Assembly: GCF_004295645.1 (NCBI RefSeq)
Contig: NZ_CP034752.1
Coordinates: 62,001-126,000, forward strand
Length of the DNA stretch: 64,000 bases
Reading direction: 5' to 3'
From: Limnobaculum zhutongyuii
Lineage (GTDB): Bacteria; Pseudomonadota; Gammaproteobacteria; Enterobacterales; Enterobacteriaceae
Each line of letters opens with the position of its first letter. Position 1 is the first letter of the stretch. The position numbers were made by a program, and so were the translations under genes. The notes beneath the pieces are model-generated. The model ran no database searches and had not been told where the DNA came from. It saw only the letters and a list, made by a program, of their open reading frames with translations. This document shows positions 21,501-30,400 of this stretch, piece by piece.

Positions 21501-24164
21501 GTAGAAATTACGCTGGATAGCGGCAAAACCTGGACTAAGGCAACAACGCTGACCGATAGCGCCTGGACCGTTGATCTACAGACTAAAGTGCTGGCTGATG
21601 GGGATTACACCATCAACGCCCGCGTGGTGGATACTGCCGGTAACGTTGGTAGCACCGACTCTCATGCGTTGAGTATTATCAGCGAAAGTCGTGATATGAA
21701 TGGTTTGGGCACCACGACAAAGGTTACCACTGATACCTGTCATGGTCTGGTATCCGGTGACCTGTTCAGCCACAGTGCAACACTCACTAACACTGATATG
21801 GTTACCCGTGACCGTAACGTGACGGTTACCGGTACTCTGAGTGCTGCATTGCTGGCCGGTGAAAAACTACAGATCTCGCTGGATGACGGCACGACCTGGA
21901 AGACGCTCACGATGGCAGGTAATAACTGGAGTTATGTGTTACCTGAAGTTTCTGCGGACACCACATATAACTTTAAACTTCAGGTGATTGATAATGCCGG
22001 TAATCTGGGCAGAAATACTACGTTCGCCGAGAGCTACAAAGTCGTCATCGATCTGACGGTACCGGACATGATTACTGCCGCTCCGGATATCGCTAAGCAC
22101 GTCAGCACCAAAGATGCCTTTACTTTTGACAGCAGCCATTACGGCACGGTGGAAGCCGGAACTATTGTTGCACTGGTTAGCGATGAGAACCGTAACGGTA
22201 GTTATCAGGAGGGTTTGGATCAGGTGCTGGGCTTTGCTAAAGCAAATGCAGATGGCACCTGGAGCATGACCACAAAACTGCCTGCCGGGGCTCATAACCT
22301 GGCGTTTATGGTATGGGACGAAGCGGGTAACCACTCAAGTATGGGGGCCGCCACCAGCGTCGGGGTGACTGACGGTGAAGGCAGCTTGCTGATTACTCAA
22401 AAGTGGGGCGGAACAACGGATTCGGACGGTCGTGGCCTTAACTCGGCAGCAGTCACAATCAGTCAGGACGGTTTGTGGTCGTTCTTCCAGAGCGTACGTG
22501 GTACCTCCGGTACAACGACCGCGAACGCCGGTCGTGTGTATACCGCAACCGATCAGGAGAACTACACCTCTACCTATCTGGCTCAGCCTACCACTGCAAA
22601 CGGTGCGGGTTATGATGTCGATAATAACTCCTACAGTCGCTATGTTAACTCAGCGGTATTTGCGGATATTAACCGCGATGGTTACACCGATGTGATGTCA
22701 CAGGTTAGTTCATACCTGAATAATGGTCGTACCGCCTACTGGTTACAGAATGCAGACGGTACCTTCTCGCCAAAAGCGGTGAATCAGGGGTCGGATAACC
22801 ATCTGGGTGGTGTGATTGCCTATGACCGTGAAGGTGACGGTTATCTGGACTTCGTGTTGGCAGATTCTGAAGCTGACTCTATTTCATTCCTGAAGAATGA
22901 TAAAGGCGTACTGTCTTACGAAAGTGTATCCGGCTTCACTAATGGTCATCCGGGAGGTGCTCTCCCAACTGGTCTGAGTATTATGCATGAAGTGGGTGCG
23001 GTGGATATCGATAACAACGGTACTGTCGATATTACTGCGCACATTGACTACAACGGTGCAGGTAATTTCGTTGGTAATACGTCCCGTGGTTTAGGCATCC
23101 TGTATAACCAACTGACCAATAATGGTTCAGGAAAAACTAACTTCGGCTCTGTTGGTTACTATGCCAACGTATTTACCAATGATGGCCATGAAGACTATGG
23201 CAATCTGTCCATCTCGATGACCTATGCGGACTTTAATGGTGACGGCTGGCTGGATCTGTTCCTGAGTCGTGGTTCTAAAGCCGGTGCGAACAGCGATGAA
23301 AGCCGTATCTACCTGAACGATGGTACCGGTAGATTGATTGCTCAGGACAGTCAGGCACTGTGGTTTGGTGACAATCTGGCTGGTGGTACCTCGCTGGCAG
23401 TGGACTGGAACCATGACGGTAAAATGGACATTATCGAAATTCCACGATCCGGTGTGAACGGTAGCCCAACGTTGTATACCAATCTGGGTACTGATGTCTG
23501 GAATGGCGGTGGGGTCAGCCTGACGGGCTCGACTAAGTTCGATAATATTACCGGAGCTGTAGCGCTGGATTACGACTGGGATGGCTCGATGGACATCGTG
23601 CTATACCGTTCCGGCAGTGATGCTGACGTGGTGTCCAGTACTAGCTCTGCCCCAACGCTGTTGGTGAAAAACACCAATATTGCGGCGGACGGTACCAGCC
23701 TGCAGATCCGTATTGTTGACGGTTTCGGCATCAATACCTACTACAGTAATACCGTTAAGTTGTATGACTCTAAAGGTGCCTGTGTTGCTACACAGTTGAT
23801 TAACCCGCAGGCATCCGGCTCCAGTAATAGTATGGGTCTGGTCAGCTTCTTCGGATTAGATCCTAATGAAGTGTACTCGGTGCAATTGCTGCGTATCACC
23901 AACGGTGTGACTGACCATGTGGGAGCAGTTCCACTTATCGGTGGCCTTGCCAACAACACGGTTAACGTGAACTGGGGCGGTCTGACAACCAGTAAGTCGC
24001 ACGATGCTTACGTACTGACGGCAGAAAGTTCTGACGCTACCAACAATACAGTAGGAACGGCCGGTATTATCGGTACCGGTTATAACGATACTTTCTTCGG
24101 CTCTGGTGGGGATGATACCTACACCGGCGGTGGCGGCTGGAACCTGATCGTCAGCGGTCAGTAA
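18555..24164 (+). CDS. Second adhesin fragment 4: Ig-like domains, FG-GAP propeller, start of RTX region
   Basis: This frame-3 segment starts within the fused type A domain (RGDTTDDSTPTFTG); the leading MELYAF is out-of-frame read-in and there is no proper start. It encodes about nine Ig-like domains (A, B, C, D, E, A, B, C, D), three divergent Ig-like modules (VSDAK-, RDMNGLG- and TVPD-type; about 21360-22380) and an FG-GAP/integrin-like propeller (about 22380-23700) with calcium loops DINRDGYTD, YDREGDGYLD, DIDNNGTVD, DFNGDGWLD, DWNHDGKMD and DYDWDGSMD. It stops with TAA in the sentence NLIVSGQ*VWSET, where the first adhesin of the window reads NLIMNGEAVWSET. It resembles the first adhesin closely, so the two are recent paralogues. 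Confidence 0.75.
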   Translation: MELYAFTRGDTTDDSTPTFTGKAEANGTVTIYNGNTLVGKTEVNSGGDWTFTPSTALADGDYEFIIKVTDKAGNTGAATDQFNLTIDTTKVTVKIVKLLDDVGDITGPITPTTGVTDDTRPEVVGEGKTGSVIKVYDGENLLGSTTVKADGSWSFTPSSDLGQGSHSITATATDKAGNTSPKTTPFVFEIDTVKPSVPTIDSAIDDVGDIQGTLNNNSWTDDPTPTLVGKAEKGSIVKVYDGEAFLGSVTANSSTGEWSFTPVSGLPEGEHKFHVTATDKAGNTSDKSADFTLTMDYTPPPFDALSITGVDDRVGALTGNVISGGETDDTRPTISGTGTAGDTITVYTKDSSGNHTIGTAKVIADGTWSLKPASPLLPGKNEFTAEESDPVGNKVGPCKEYIVTLNVAPPAPPVIERVEDNVGNPNDAVVALQKDEVTNDNTPTIIGTAVANGIVTIFSNDVAIGTAKVSADNKWSFTPSPALIDGKYEIRASVTDTIGRASEKTGPFGFTVDTTAPGKATDLVVIDNEGDWTGILTSGDITDDSTPTFTGKAEANSTVTIYNGNTVVGKADVNGSGDWTFTPSTALIDGDYKFTITVTDKAGNTGAATDQFDLTIDTSKVTVKIVKLLDDIGDITGPITPGTGVTDDTRPEIIGEGKTGSIIKVYDGENLLGSTTVKADGSWTFTPTVDMGQGTHSITATATDLAGNTSPKTSPFIFEIDTLKPSMPTIDSAVDDVGDIQGPLANNGWTDDPTPTLIGKAEKGSTVKVYDGDALLGTVVANSTTGAWSFTPASGLPEGEHKFHVTATDKAGNVSSPSTDFILTLDFTPPPFDMLAITGVDDRVGIITGNVKSGGITDDSRPTISGTGTAGDTITVYTTDSTNNHVIGTAKVDDNGQWSLRPAVALIQGENKFTAVETDPVGNSTEPCAPYTITLDTFISDAKVTITAITEDRGSSSTDFITNDNTLLISGTLDKALKSDETVEITLDSGKTWTKATTLTDSAWTVDLQTKVLADGDYTINARVVDTAGNVGSTDSHALSIISESRDMNGLGTTTKVTTDTCHGLVSGDLFSHSATLTNTDMVTRDRNVTVTGTLSAALLAGEKLQISLDDGTTWKTLTMAGNNWSYVLPEVSADTTYNFKLQVIDNAGNLGRNTTFAESYKVVIDLTVPDMITAAPDIAKHVSTKDAFTFDSSHYGTVEAGTIVALVSDENRNGSYQEGLDQVLGFAKANADGTWSMTTKLPAGAHNLAFMVWDEAGNHSSMGAATSVGVTDGEGSLLITQKWGGTTDSDGRGLNSAAVTISQDGLWSFFQSVRGTSGTTTANAGRVYTATDQENYTSTYLAQPTTANGAGYDVDNNSYSRYVNSAVFADINRDGYTDVMSQVSSYLNNGRTAYWLQNADGTFSPKAVNQGSDNHLGGVIAYDREGDGYLDFVLADSEADSISFLKNDKGVLSYESVSGFTNGHPGGALPTGLSIMHEVGAVDIDNNGTVDITAHIDYNGAGNFVGNTSRGLGILYNQLTNNGSGKTNFGSVGYYANVFTNDGHEDYGNLSISMTYADFNGDGWLDLFLSRGSKAGANSDESRIYLNDGTGRLIAQDSQALWFGDNLAGGTSLAVDWNHDGKMDIIEIPRSGVNGSPTLYTNLGTDVWNGGGVSLTGSTKFDNITGAVALDYDWDGSMDIVLYRSGSDADVVSSTSSAPTLLVKNTNIAADGTSLQIRIVDGFGINTYYSNTVKLYDSKGACVATQLINPQASGSSNSMGLVSFFGLDPNEVYSVQLLRITNGVTDHVGAVPLIGGLANNTVNVNWGGLTTSKSHDAYVLTAESSDATNNTVGTAGIIGTGYNDTFFGSGGDDTYTGGGGWNLIVSGQ

Positions 24165-25382
24165 GTCTGGAGTGAAACAGCGGGTCTGGATATTGTTGAC
24201 TACAGCCGTTCAGCCGCCGCCATCACGGCCAATTTGGGTACCGGTATTGCAACCGGCTGGGGTACCGACAAGTTAGTCAGTATTGAAGGTCTGATTGGTT
24301 CTGCACAAGGTGATACGTTCACGGATAGTGCGGCGAATAACCTGTTTGAAGGACGCGGTGGCAATGACACTTTCTACCTGACTAACGGTGGTAACGATGT
24401 ACTGATGTACAAAGTGCTGGCCGGTAAGAGCGGTGACGGTAGGGGCGGTAACGGCCATGACACGGTATATGGTTTCACCGTGGGTAATCTGCTGACCAAT
24501 GACAATGCCGATTTGATTGATTTGGGTGATGTACTTAATTACTCAGGTTCATACTCCTGCTTTATGGATGACGGCAAAATGACGCTGGATTTCGCCTCTC
24601 AGGGAATACTGAATTATCTGAAAGTAGATCAGTTGAATGGCGATACCATCATCAGCATTGACCGTGATGGTAAAGGTGGTGCTTATGGCTTTGAAGAGCT
24701 GTTAACGCTGAAAGGTGTGAGTACTGATCTGGTAACGCTGTTATCTAACAACCAGATTGAAGTCGGTGACGATACGCTGTCCAGTGCATCTTCCGCTACA
24801 CATTCTTTGTTATCGACTACTCAGCAGTCACTGCTATCTATTTCTCAGATGTATACCGCCGGTGATGACATTCTGTTTGGTACCGAGAAGGCAGATATCC
24901 TGATGGGTGGCCTCGGCAACGATACCTTTATCCATATTGGCAAAGGTGATCAGGTCATGGGTGGCGCGGGTAATGATGTTATCAAGCTGGCTTCAACAGA
25001 TTTCGCTTATATCTCTGGTGATGAGGGTATCGACACCCTGATTCTGGAAGGTAAAAACGAGCTGTTAGATCTGGGCGCGTTAAAAGACAAGCTGGAATCA
25101 ATAGAGATATTCGACATGGGTGACGCAAGTAACACCATGAAAGTATCTCTGGATGATGTTCTGCGTCTGGGTTCAGAAGAACTGGCAATTCACAGTGGTG
25201 ATAAAGCAATTATCGTCAATGGTGAAGAAGGCAGCACCCTGAAGTTAGAGGGTGGTGACGGCCAGTGGACGATGTCGCACAGTCATTATCAACATGCAGG
25301 TAATACCTATAACGTTTGGACCGTAGGTACTTCAGGTATTGAAGTACTGGTCGAGAACACCGTCAATTCAATCATTATGTAA
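24165..25382 (+). CDS. Second adhesin fragment 5: RTX-like region and type I secretion tail
   Basis: The same frame continues after the TAA at 24164, beginning VWSETAGLDIVDYS. It carries RTX-like nonapeptide-type motifs (EGRGGNDTF, MGGLGNDTF, MGGAGNDV), then the conserved end module TLILEGKNELLDLGALKDK (an LDL..LKDKL helix), NTMKVSLDDVLRLGSEEL and the terminal NTYNVWTVGTSGIEVLVENT. In the family such a C-terminus is the uncleaved type I secretion signal. Here it is cut off from the adhesin body, although the coding sequence is undamaged. The first GTG/ATG codons have no convincing ribosome-binding site. Confidence 0.75.
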   Translation, partial: VWSETAGLDIVDYSRSAAAITANLGTGIATGWGTDKLVSIEGLIGSAQGDTFTDSAANNLFEGRGGNDTFYLTNGGNDVLMYKVLAGKSGDGRGGNGHDTVYGFTVGNLLTNDNADLIDLGDVLNYSGSYSCFMDDGKMTLDFASQGILNYLKVDQLNGDTIISIDRDGKGGAYGFEELLTLKGVSTDLVTLLSNNQIEVGDDTLSSASSATHSLLSTTQQSLLSISQMYTAGDDILFGTEKADILMGGLGNDTFIHIGKGDQVMGGAGNDVIKLASTDFAYISGDEGIDTLILEGKNELLDLGALKDKLESIEIFDMGDASNTMKVSLDDVLRLGSEELAIHSGDKAIIVNGEEGSTLKLEGGDGQWTMSHSHYQHAGNTYNVWTVGTSGIEVLVENTVNSIIM

Positions 25383-25392
25383 CTGAATGACT

Positions 25393-25426
25393 AAAGCAGC
25401 TGCCTTAAGGCGGCTGCTTTAGTTTT
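25393..25426 (+). terminator. Terminator after the second adhesin locus
   Basis: Stem AAAGCAGCTGCC (25393-25404), loop TTAA and GGCGGCTGCTTT (25409-25420) with one internal mismatch, followed by AGTTTT. It lies 10 bases after the stop. Confidence 0.8.
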
Positions 25427-25870
25427 ATACAAATTTATTCAGGGGCATCCATTGGGTGATACCTCATTTAGTTAAGCATTGTTAGCACAAACAGTGAAGG
25501 CAACGAATAGAAGGCAGATCTCTCAGGATGTATCTGTCGAATTACTACTTATCTGTAGCTCGGATAACGGTAATTCAACGGCAGTACCGGTGAGATAAGT
25601 AAACAAGATATCACCGGTATAACCGTGAAAATCGTCGGGTAAGTGCGTTGACTTAATCGATGTCAGTCAAGGGGTGGGAGAACGCCTTGCTGGTTAATAA
25701 TCACGCAGGATGAGTGAAATCTGACCTGTTTTTTCGGATGGTTTTACTTTTTAAAGATACGGAAATAGTGATGACAGGACATTTGTCTGACGTCATCAAA
25801 CGCTGAGTTAAGCGTTAAGCACTTAATGGAATGCCTATTTCTGAAAATGGAATATAAGGAATTAATTTAA
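25427..25870. other. Gene-free region upstream of the mini-adhesin
   Basis: About 440 bases carry no ORF I can support. Short stretches recall adhesin codons (gtgaaaatcgtc, gatatcaccgg), so part of it may be decayed adhesin sequence, but the match is too weak to be sure. The end holds the ribosome-binding site AAGGA (25856-25860). Confidence 0.5.
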
Positions 25871-27061
25871 ATGAATACTAATTTTATTGATAACAGTCGC
25901 GATGCTACCCCTGCTTTTTCTGGTGTAGGTATGCCAGGAAGCATTGTTACTCTGTTTGATAATGGCATGATGATCGGTGAGGCTCTGGTTGGCGAAGATG
26001 GCCTGTGGAGCCTTTCTGCTAGTGCATTGCCAGGCGGTATACATAACCTTTCTGTTCATGGAATGGATAGCTTCGGTAACAACAATTTCATGTTGGGATC
26101 GGCGATTATGGAAGTAGGTGAAATTGCACAACCAGTACCGCAGCCAGAGCAACAGCCACAGCCTGAACTACAACCAGAACCAAGTCGTACATTAGTAACA
26201 CCAGTCATTAGCGGTGCGTATGATCATATTGGTGCTGATGTGGGTAACGTTAAATCTGGTGAGATCACTGATGACGCTCGCCCGGTTATTAGCGGTACCG
26301 GTACTGTCGGCGACATCGTTGTTGTATACAACACTGATAGCAATGGCCAGCATGAAATTGGCCAGGCTGTTGTTGATGCAGAAGGTAACTGGAGCGTAAC
26401 GCCTTATGGTTTTGCCACTCTGGCAGTGGGTGAAAACCAACTGACCGTGGTAGCAATAGACCCTGCTGTAGGTACACGTAGCGAAGTCAGCGAGCCGTAC
26501 ACACTGGTAGTTGAATCATTTATTCCAGCACCGGTACATGGTGAAGTGATGCAAGGTACTGCTGGTGATGACGTGTTTGCTAATGTTGGCGAAGCGGATC
26601 AGGTACTGGCTGGTGCTGGTAACGATCTGATTAACCTGAAATCACTCAACTTTGCTCTGGTCGATGGCGGTGAAGGTATTGATACGGTAGCACTGTCAAC
26701 TCAGTACGCTAACTTATACCTGAACGGCGTAAAAGACACGTTAACGTCAGTAGAAATCTTCGATCTGGGTAATGGCCATAATACCATTACTGTTTCTATG
26801 AATGACGTTCTGCGTATGGGTTCTGAAGAGCTGTCAGTTCACGGTGATAAGAAAGCGCTGGTTATTAACGGCGAAGACGGTTCTACCTTAGCGATCGAAA
26901 ACGTTCACGAACAGTGGATCCAGTCTGGTGGTCAGGATAGCCAGTGGACCATGTCACAGCATGATTATCAGTATGCTGGTAACACCTATAACGTCTGGAC
27001 TATTGGTAACTCAAGTGTTGAGCTGCTGGTCGAGAATACGGTTAATACCATCATTATGTAA
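25871..27061 (+). CDS. Mini-adhesin: two Ig-like domains plus type I secretion tail
   Basis: Intact frame of 396 codons; the ATG is preceded by AAGGA ten bases upstream. It has no BapA prefix and no Sec signal peptide, which is consistent with type I secretion. Layout: Ig-like domain 1 (residues ~5-80), a Pro/Gln-rich linker (QPVPQPEQQPQPELQPEPS, ~95-115), an Ig-like domain of type D (~116-215; SGEITDDARPVISGTGTVGD), one RTX-like segment (GTAGDDVF, LAGAGNDL) and the end module shared with the giant paralogues (SVEIFDLGNGHNTITVSMNDV; NTYNVWTIGNSSVELLVENT). It could be a small secreted partner of the giant adhesins or the remnant of one after a large internal deletion. The good ribosome-binding site and clean frame favour an expressed gene. 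Confidence 0.8.
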   Translation: MNTNFIDNSRDATPAFSGVGMPGSIVTLFDNGMMIGEALVGEDGLWSLSASALPGGIHNLSVHGMDSFGNNNFMLGSAIMEVGEIAQPVPQPEQQPQPELQPEPSRTLVTPVISGAYDHIGADVGNVKSGEITDDARPVISGTGTVGDIVVVYNTDSNGQHEIGQAVVDAEGNWSVTPYGFATLAVGENQLTVVAIDPAVGTRSEVSEPYTLVVESFIPAPVHGEVMQGTAGDDVFANVGEADQVLAGAGNDLINLKSLNFALVDGGEGIDTVALSTQYANLYLNGVKDTLTSVEIFDLGNGHNTITVSMNDVLRMGSEELSVHGDKKALVINGEDGSTLAIENVHEQWIQSGGQDSQWTMSQHDYQYAGNTYNVWTIGNSSVELLVENTVNTIIM

Positions 27062-27070
27062 TTGAAAATT

Positions 27071-27099
27071 AAAACGGTCACCATCAGGTGGCCGTTTTT
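27071..27099 (+). terminator. Terminator after the mini-adhesin
   Basis: Stem AAAACGGTCACC, loop ATCA, GGTGGCCGTTTT (one G-T pair), then TTA, ten bases after the stop codon. Confidence 0.8.
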
Positions 27100-27450
27100 A
27101 CATCTAAATTTCAGACACAAAAAAGAGGAGGTGAAAAACAAACAGGCCACTCAGGCACAAAAAATAGCGGGTTGGATAGTGGCGTAATGGAAGAAAAAAC
27201 CACTGACAACCCTGATGCTAATCGTTGAGTGGAAATATTAAGTTTAATAGGAAGTGGTAAGGATCGCTTCTGTTGTCAGCAAAATTGCAACAGTAAGCGG
27301 ATATATTGCACCGAATTTCGCTTATTAGATATACCAGCTGATAACAATAAAAAGGAAGTCCAGTTTCAGAACCTGAGATTGTGTTCTGTTAAGAGTAATG
27401 CACTCAACGGACAATCAAAAATGAAGAATGGATAAGGAGTCTGTTCTCGT
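27100..27450. other. Intergenic region upstream of the intact adhesin
   Basis: About 350 bases. A 68-codon frame at 27229-27435 has no ribosome-binding site or recognisable features and is probably chance. The region ends with AAGGAG (27434-27439), eleven bases before the ATG; the layout resembles the leader of the other BapA-prefix gene (AAGGAG, then TTCTC just before ATG). Confidence 0.5.
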
Positions 27451-30400
27451 ATGAGTAAAAATATTAGTCTATTAGTTAGTACAGGGGGCGCCAGCTCTCA
27501 GGCTATATCTCTTGATTCAAACAACCCTGTCAGGATTAAAATTCAGGAAGGGCACCAGTACATCTTAAAAAATCAAGATAATAACCATTCACCGCAAAAT
27601 GTGACGCTAAAGCGGCACGGTAACGATCTGTATGTGATTTTAGAAGGCGATACCGATCCTACGATTGTTATTGATAATTACTATGTTTCAGGTAATCACC
27701 AGCCATTATTAGGTATTGCTGAAGATGGTCAGCTTTATTCCTATATTACCAGTGATGCATTGGGTGAAGGTTACATGCTGGCTGACGAGGGTGTTACTTC
27801 CGTCGCGTTAGGCGGCTCTTCACTGGGTGATAGTAGCTATTTATTTGAGAGTGTCGAATATAGCGATGGACTGATGGCATCATGGCCATGGTTCTTAGGT
27901 GCCGCAGCGATTGGCGGTATTGGCTATGCTATTTATGATAATAATAAAGATGATGATAGTTCCTCCTCATCCTCATCCTCATCACAGCCAGCTGTTCAGG
28001 CAGAATCCCAACCGATCTCTCAATCGGAATCTCAACCAGAATCTCAATCGATCGCTCAATCAGAATCAGAGCCGGTACCTTTACCGACTCCAGATGAAGC
28101 TATCAATGTTATTGATGATATAACTACTCCAGCTCAACCTGTCGCCAGTAGCCTTGTGATTGACAGTCAGTCAGGTTCTGTTTTATCAGGGACAAAGCTT
28201 GCCAGTACTTTACCAACATTTTCAGGGGAAGGTGAACCGGGTAGCGTTATTACCTTTATGGATGATGCTACGGTAAGTAAACAGATCGTTATGGCTAAAA
28301 GCGGTAAGCATTTGCTTATGGCTGATAATGCAACCGTAATGTCTGACAGCAGTTATGTCATTGGTCAGGTAGTCGTTGGCGCAGACGGTAAGTGGAGTTT
28401 TACGCCAGATAAACCTTTATCTGAAGGTTCTCATCATATCACAATGATCGCTACCGATAAGCTCGGTAATCAAAGTACTGTCACAGAATTGATGGCGTTC
28501 GAGGTAGATATCACTGCGCCAGAAACACCTGTAATTAATACGGTGCTGGATTCGTCTGGTGATTTGAACCACCCAATCTTATTGGATGGTATTACTCGTG
28601 AAGCTAAACCGATCATCACGGGTCAGGGAGAACCGAAAAGCGCTATTACTATCACCGATCATGGTGAGGTAATCGGTCATGTCATTGCTGATGAATACGG
28701 AAACTGGACATTTACATCAGAAGTTGCATTAAGCGAAGGTGCCCATAGTATTTGCGTTGCCGCAGCAGATGGGGCTGGTAATGGTAGTCAAATATCCAAT
28801 GCTTTTGTATTTAATGTAGATACTTTAGCACCTGAACAGCCAGTTATTAGCAACATTACTGACGATAAAAACCCATCTTTTGTGGGTGAGGGTGAGCCAA
28901 ACAGCACGGTCACTATTTTTGATAATGGCGTGTTGATTGGTCAAGCTTCTGTCAGTGGTGAAGGTCAGTGGGTATTCACACCGAAGGAACCGCTGAGTGA
29001 AGGCGCTCATAGTATTACTGTATGTGTGACTGATAGTGCGGGTAATGTGAGCGATCCGTCAGCAGCATTTGAGTTTATCTCTGAGGCCATAGATTTGCCG
29101 ACGGAGCTGGCTGTACCGACCATTGAGTCTGCGCGAGATGATGTTGGTTTAATACAAGGAACCTTGCACAGTGGGGACTTCACAGATGCATCGACTCCAA
29201 CGTTAAGTGGTAAAGCCGAGGCTAACAGTGTAGTGAATGTGTATGGCGACTCGATGTTGCTGGGGTCTGTGGTAGCTGATAGCAATGGCCAGTGGAGCTT
29301 TACACCAGCGTCTGCATTATCAGATGGTCAATATATATTTACCGCAACAGTAACAAATAGTGCCGGTAACGTTAGCACCTCGTCGGATATTTTTGTGTTG
29401 ACGGTGGACACTATCGCTCCAGAAGCTGCTTCCATTCTAGAGATCGCTCAGTATCTATGTGGCTCAGCGCAGCTCGTCATGGGGACTGCTGAAGCTAATA
29501 GCGTTGTCACTGTATACGATAATGGCCGTGTAATTGGTAGTACGACGGTTGATTCTACTGGTCTTTGGGAGCTTCGTCTGGATCCTGTTTCAGAACCTGG
29601 TGAGCATGCGCTCACAACGGTCGTAACAGATAGAGCGGGTAATATTAGTGAAGCCAGCCCTGAACATCATTTCTATATTAATGTGCGAAGTATCAGTATT
29701 ACGGGTTTAAGTGATTGGAGTGGTGATATAACGGGTAATATCTTCCCGGGTAGTGTAACCGATGAGCTTCGCCCGCAAATCACAGGCTTGGCAGAAGTGG
29801 GTTACGTCATTAAAATTTATGATGGCAGTACTCTGTTGGGTTCAACCACAACTCTTGAAGACGGTAAATGGAGCTTTACGCCAACCGACGATCTGGCTCA
29901 GGGGGAGCATAGCATCACTGCTGTAGCAATCGACGCAAATGGTATTGTTGGTGAGCCTACCTCAAAAATTACTTTTACTATTGATATCACTCCACCAGAT
30001 GCACCGACCATAGAATCAGTTTATGCGGATTTCCGTGGTGAGCTAACTAGCGATGTCATCATTAATAATACGTTACCGATGTTAAATGGCGTAGCTGAGC
30101 ACGGTAGTACTGTACGTATTTTCGACAATGGCGTCTTAATCGCTATAGTTGAGGCGGATAGCACCTCGGGTAAGTGGAACTTTATGCCAGAAAAAGCGCT
30201 CTTGTTTGGAGAGCATATTTTCACTGCAGAGGCCTCCGATGTAGCAGGCAACAGCAGCAGTCAGTCACCTGAGTTTGTTGTAATTATTGATAGTGAACTT
30301 TGTATTATTCCGCCAGTTCTGGAAGAGCCTGTAGAGCAAACCATACCAGCAACCATCGAGAAGCTGATTGATGATGTTGGCAGTATCATCGGTGAGATTG

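Larger units (their letters stand above)
11807..25382 (+). pseudogene. Second giant BapA-type adhesin locus, broken by four lesions
   Basis: Read as one gene this locus would encode about 4,580 residues, counting the lost bases: a BapA N-terminal prefix, roughly 30 Ig-like domains in A-B-C-D-E order, three divergent Ig-like modules, an FG-GAP propeller and the secretion tail. Four lesions interrupt it. (1) TAA at 16103-16105 stands where the paralogous context AFEFT has GAA. (2) One G is missing from a GGG run at about 18268. (3) A 169-base deletion at about 18580 fuses half of a type E domain to a type A domain. (4) TAA at 24162-24164 stands inside the RTX region. Domain spacing supports lesions 2 and 3: type A openings at 17078 and 20088 are 3010 bases apart, exactly 170 fewer than two 1590-base units. 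The fragments are listed separately. Confidence 0.88.

Noticed and set aside
27229..27435. Small ORF of 68 codons upstream of the intact adhesin
   Set aside because: The start is not preceded by a ribosome-binding site, the composition is not protein-like and it matches nothing I know.
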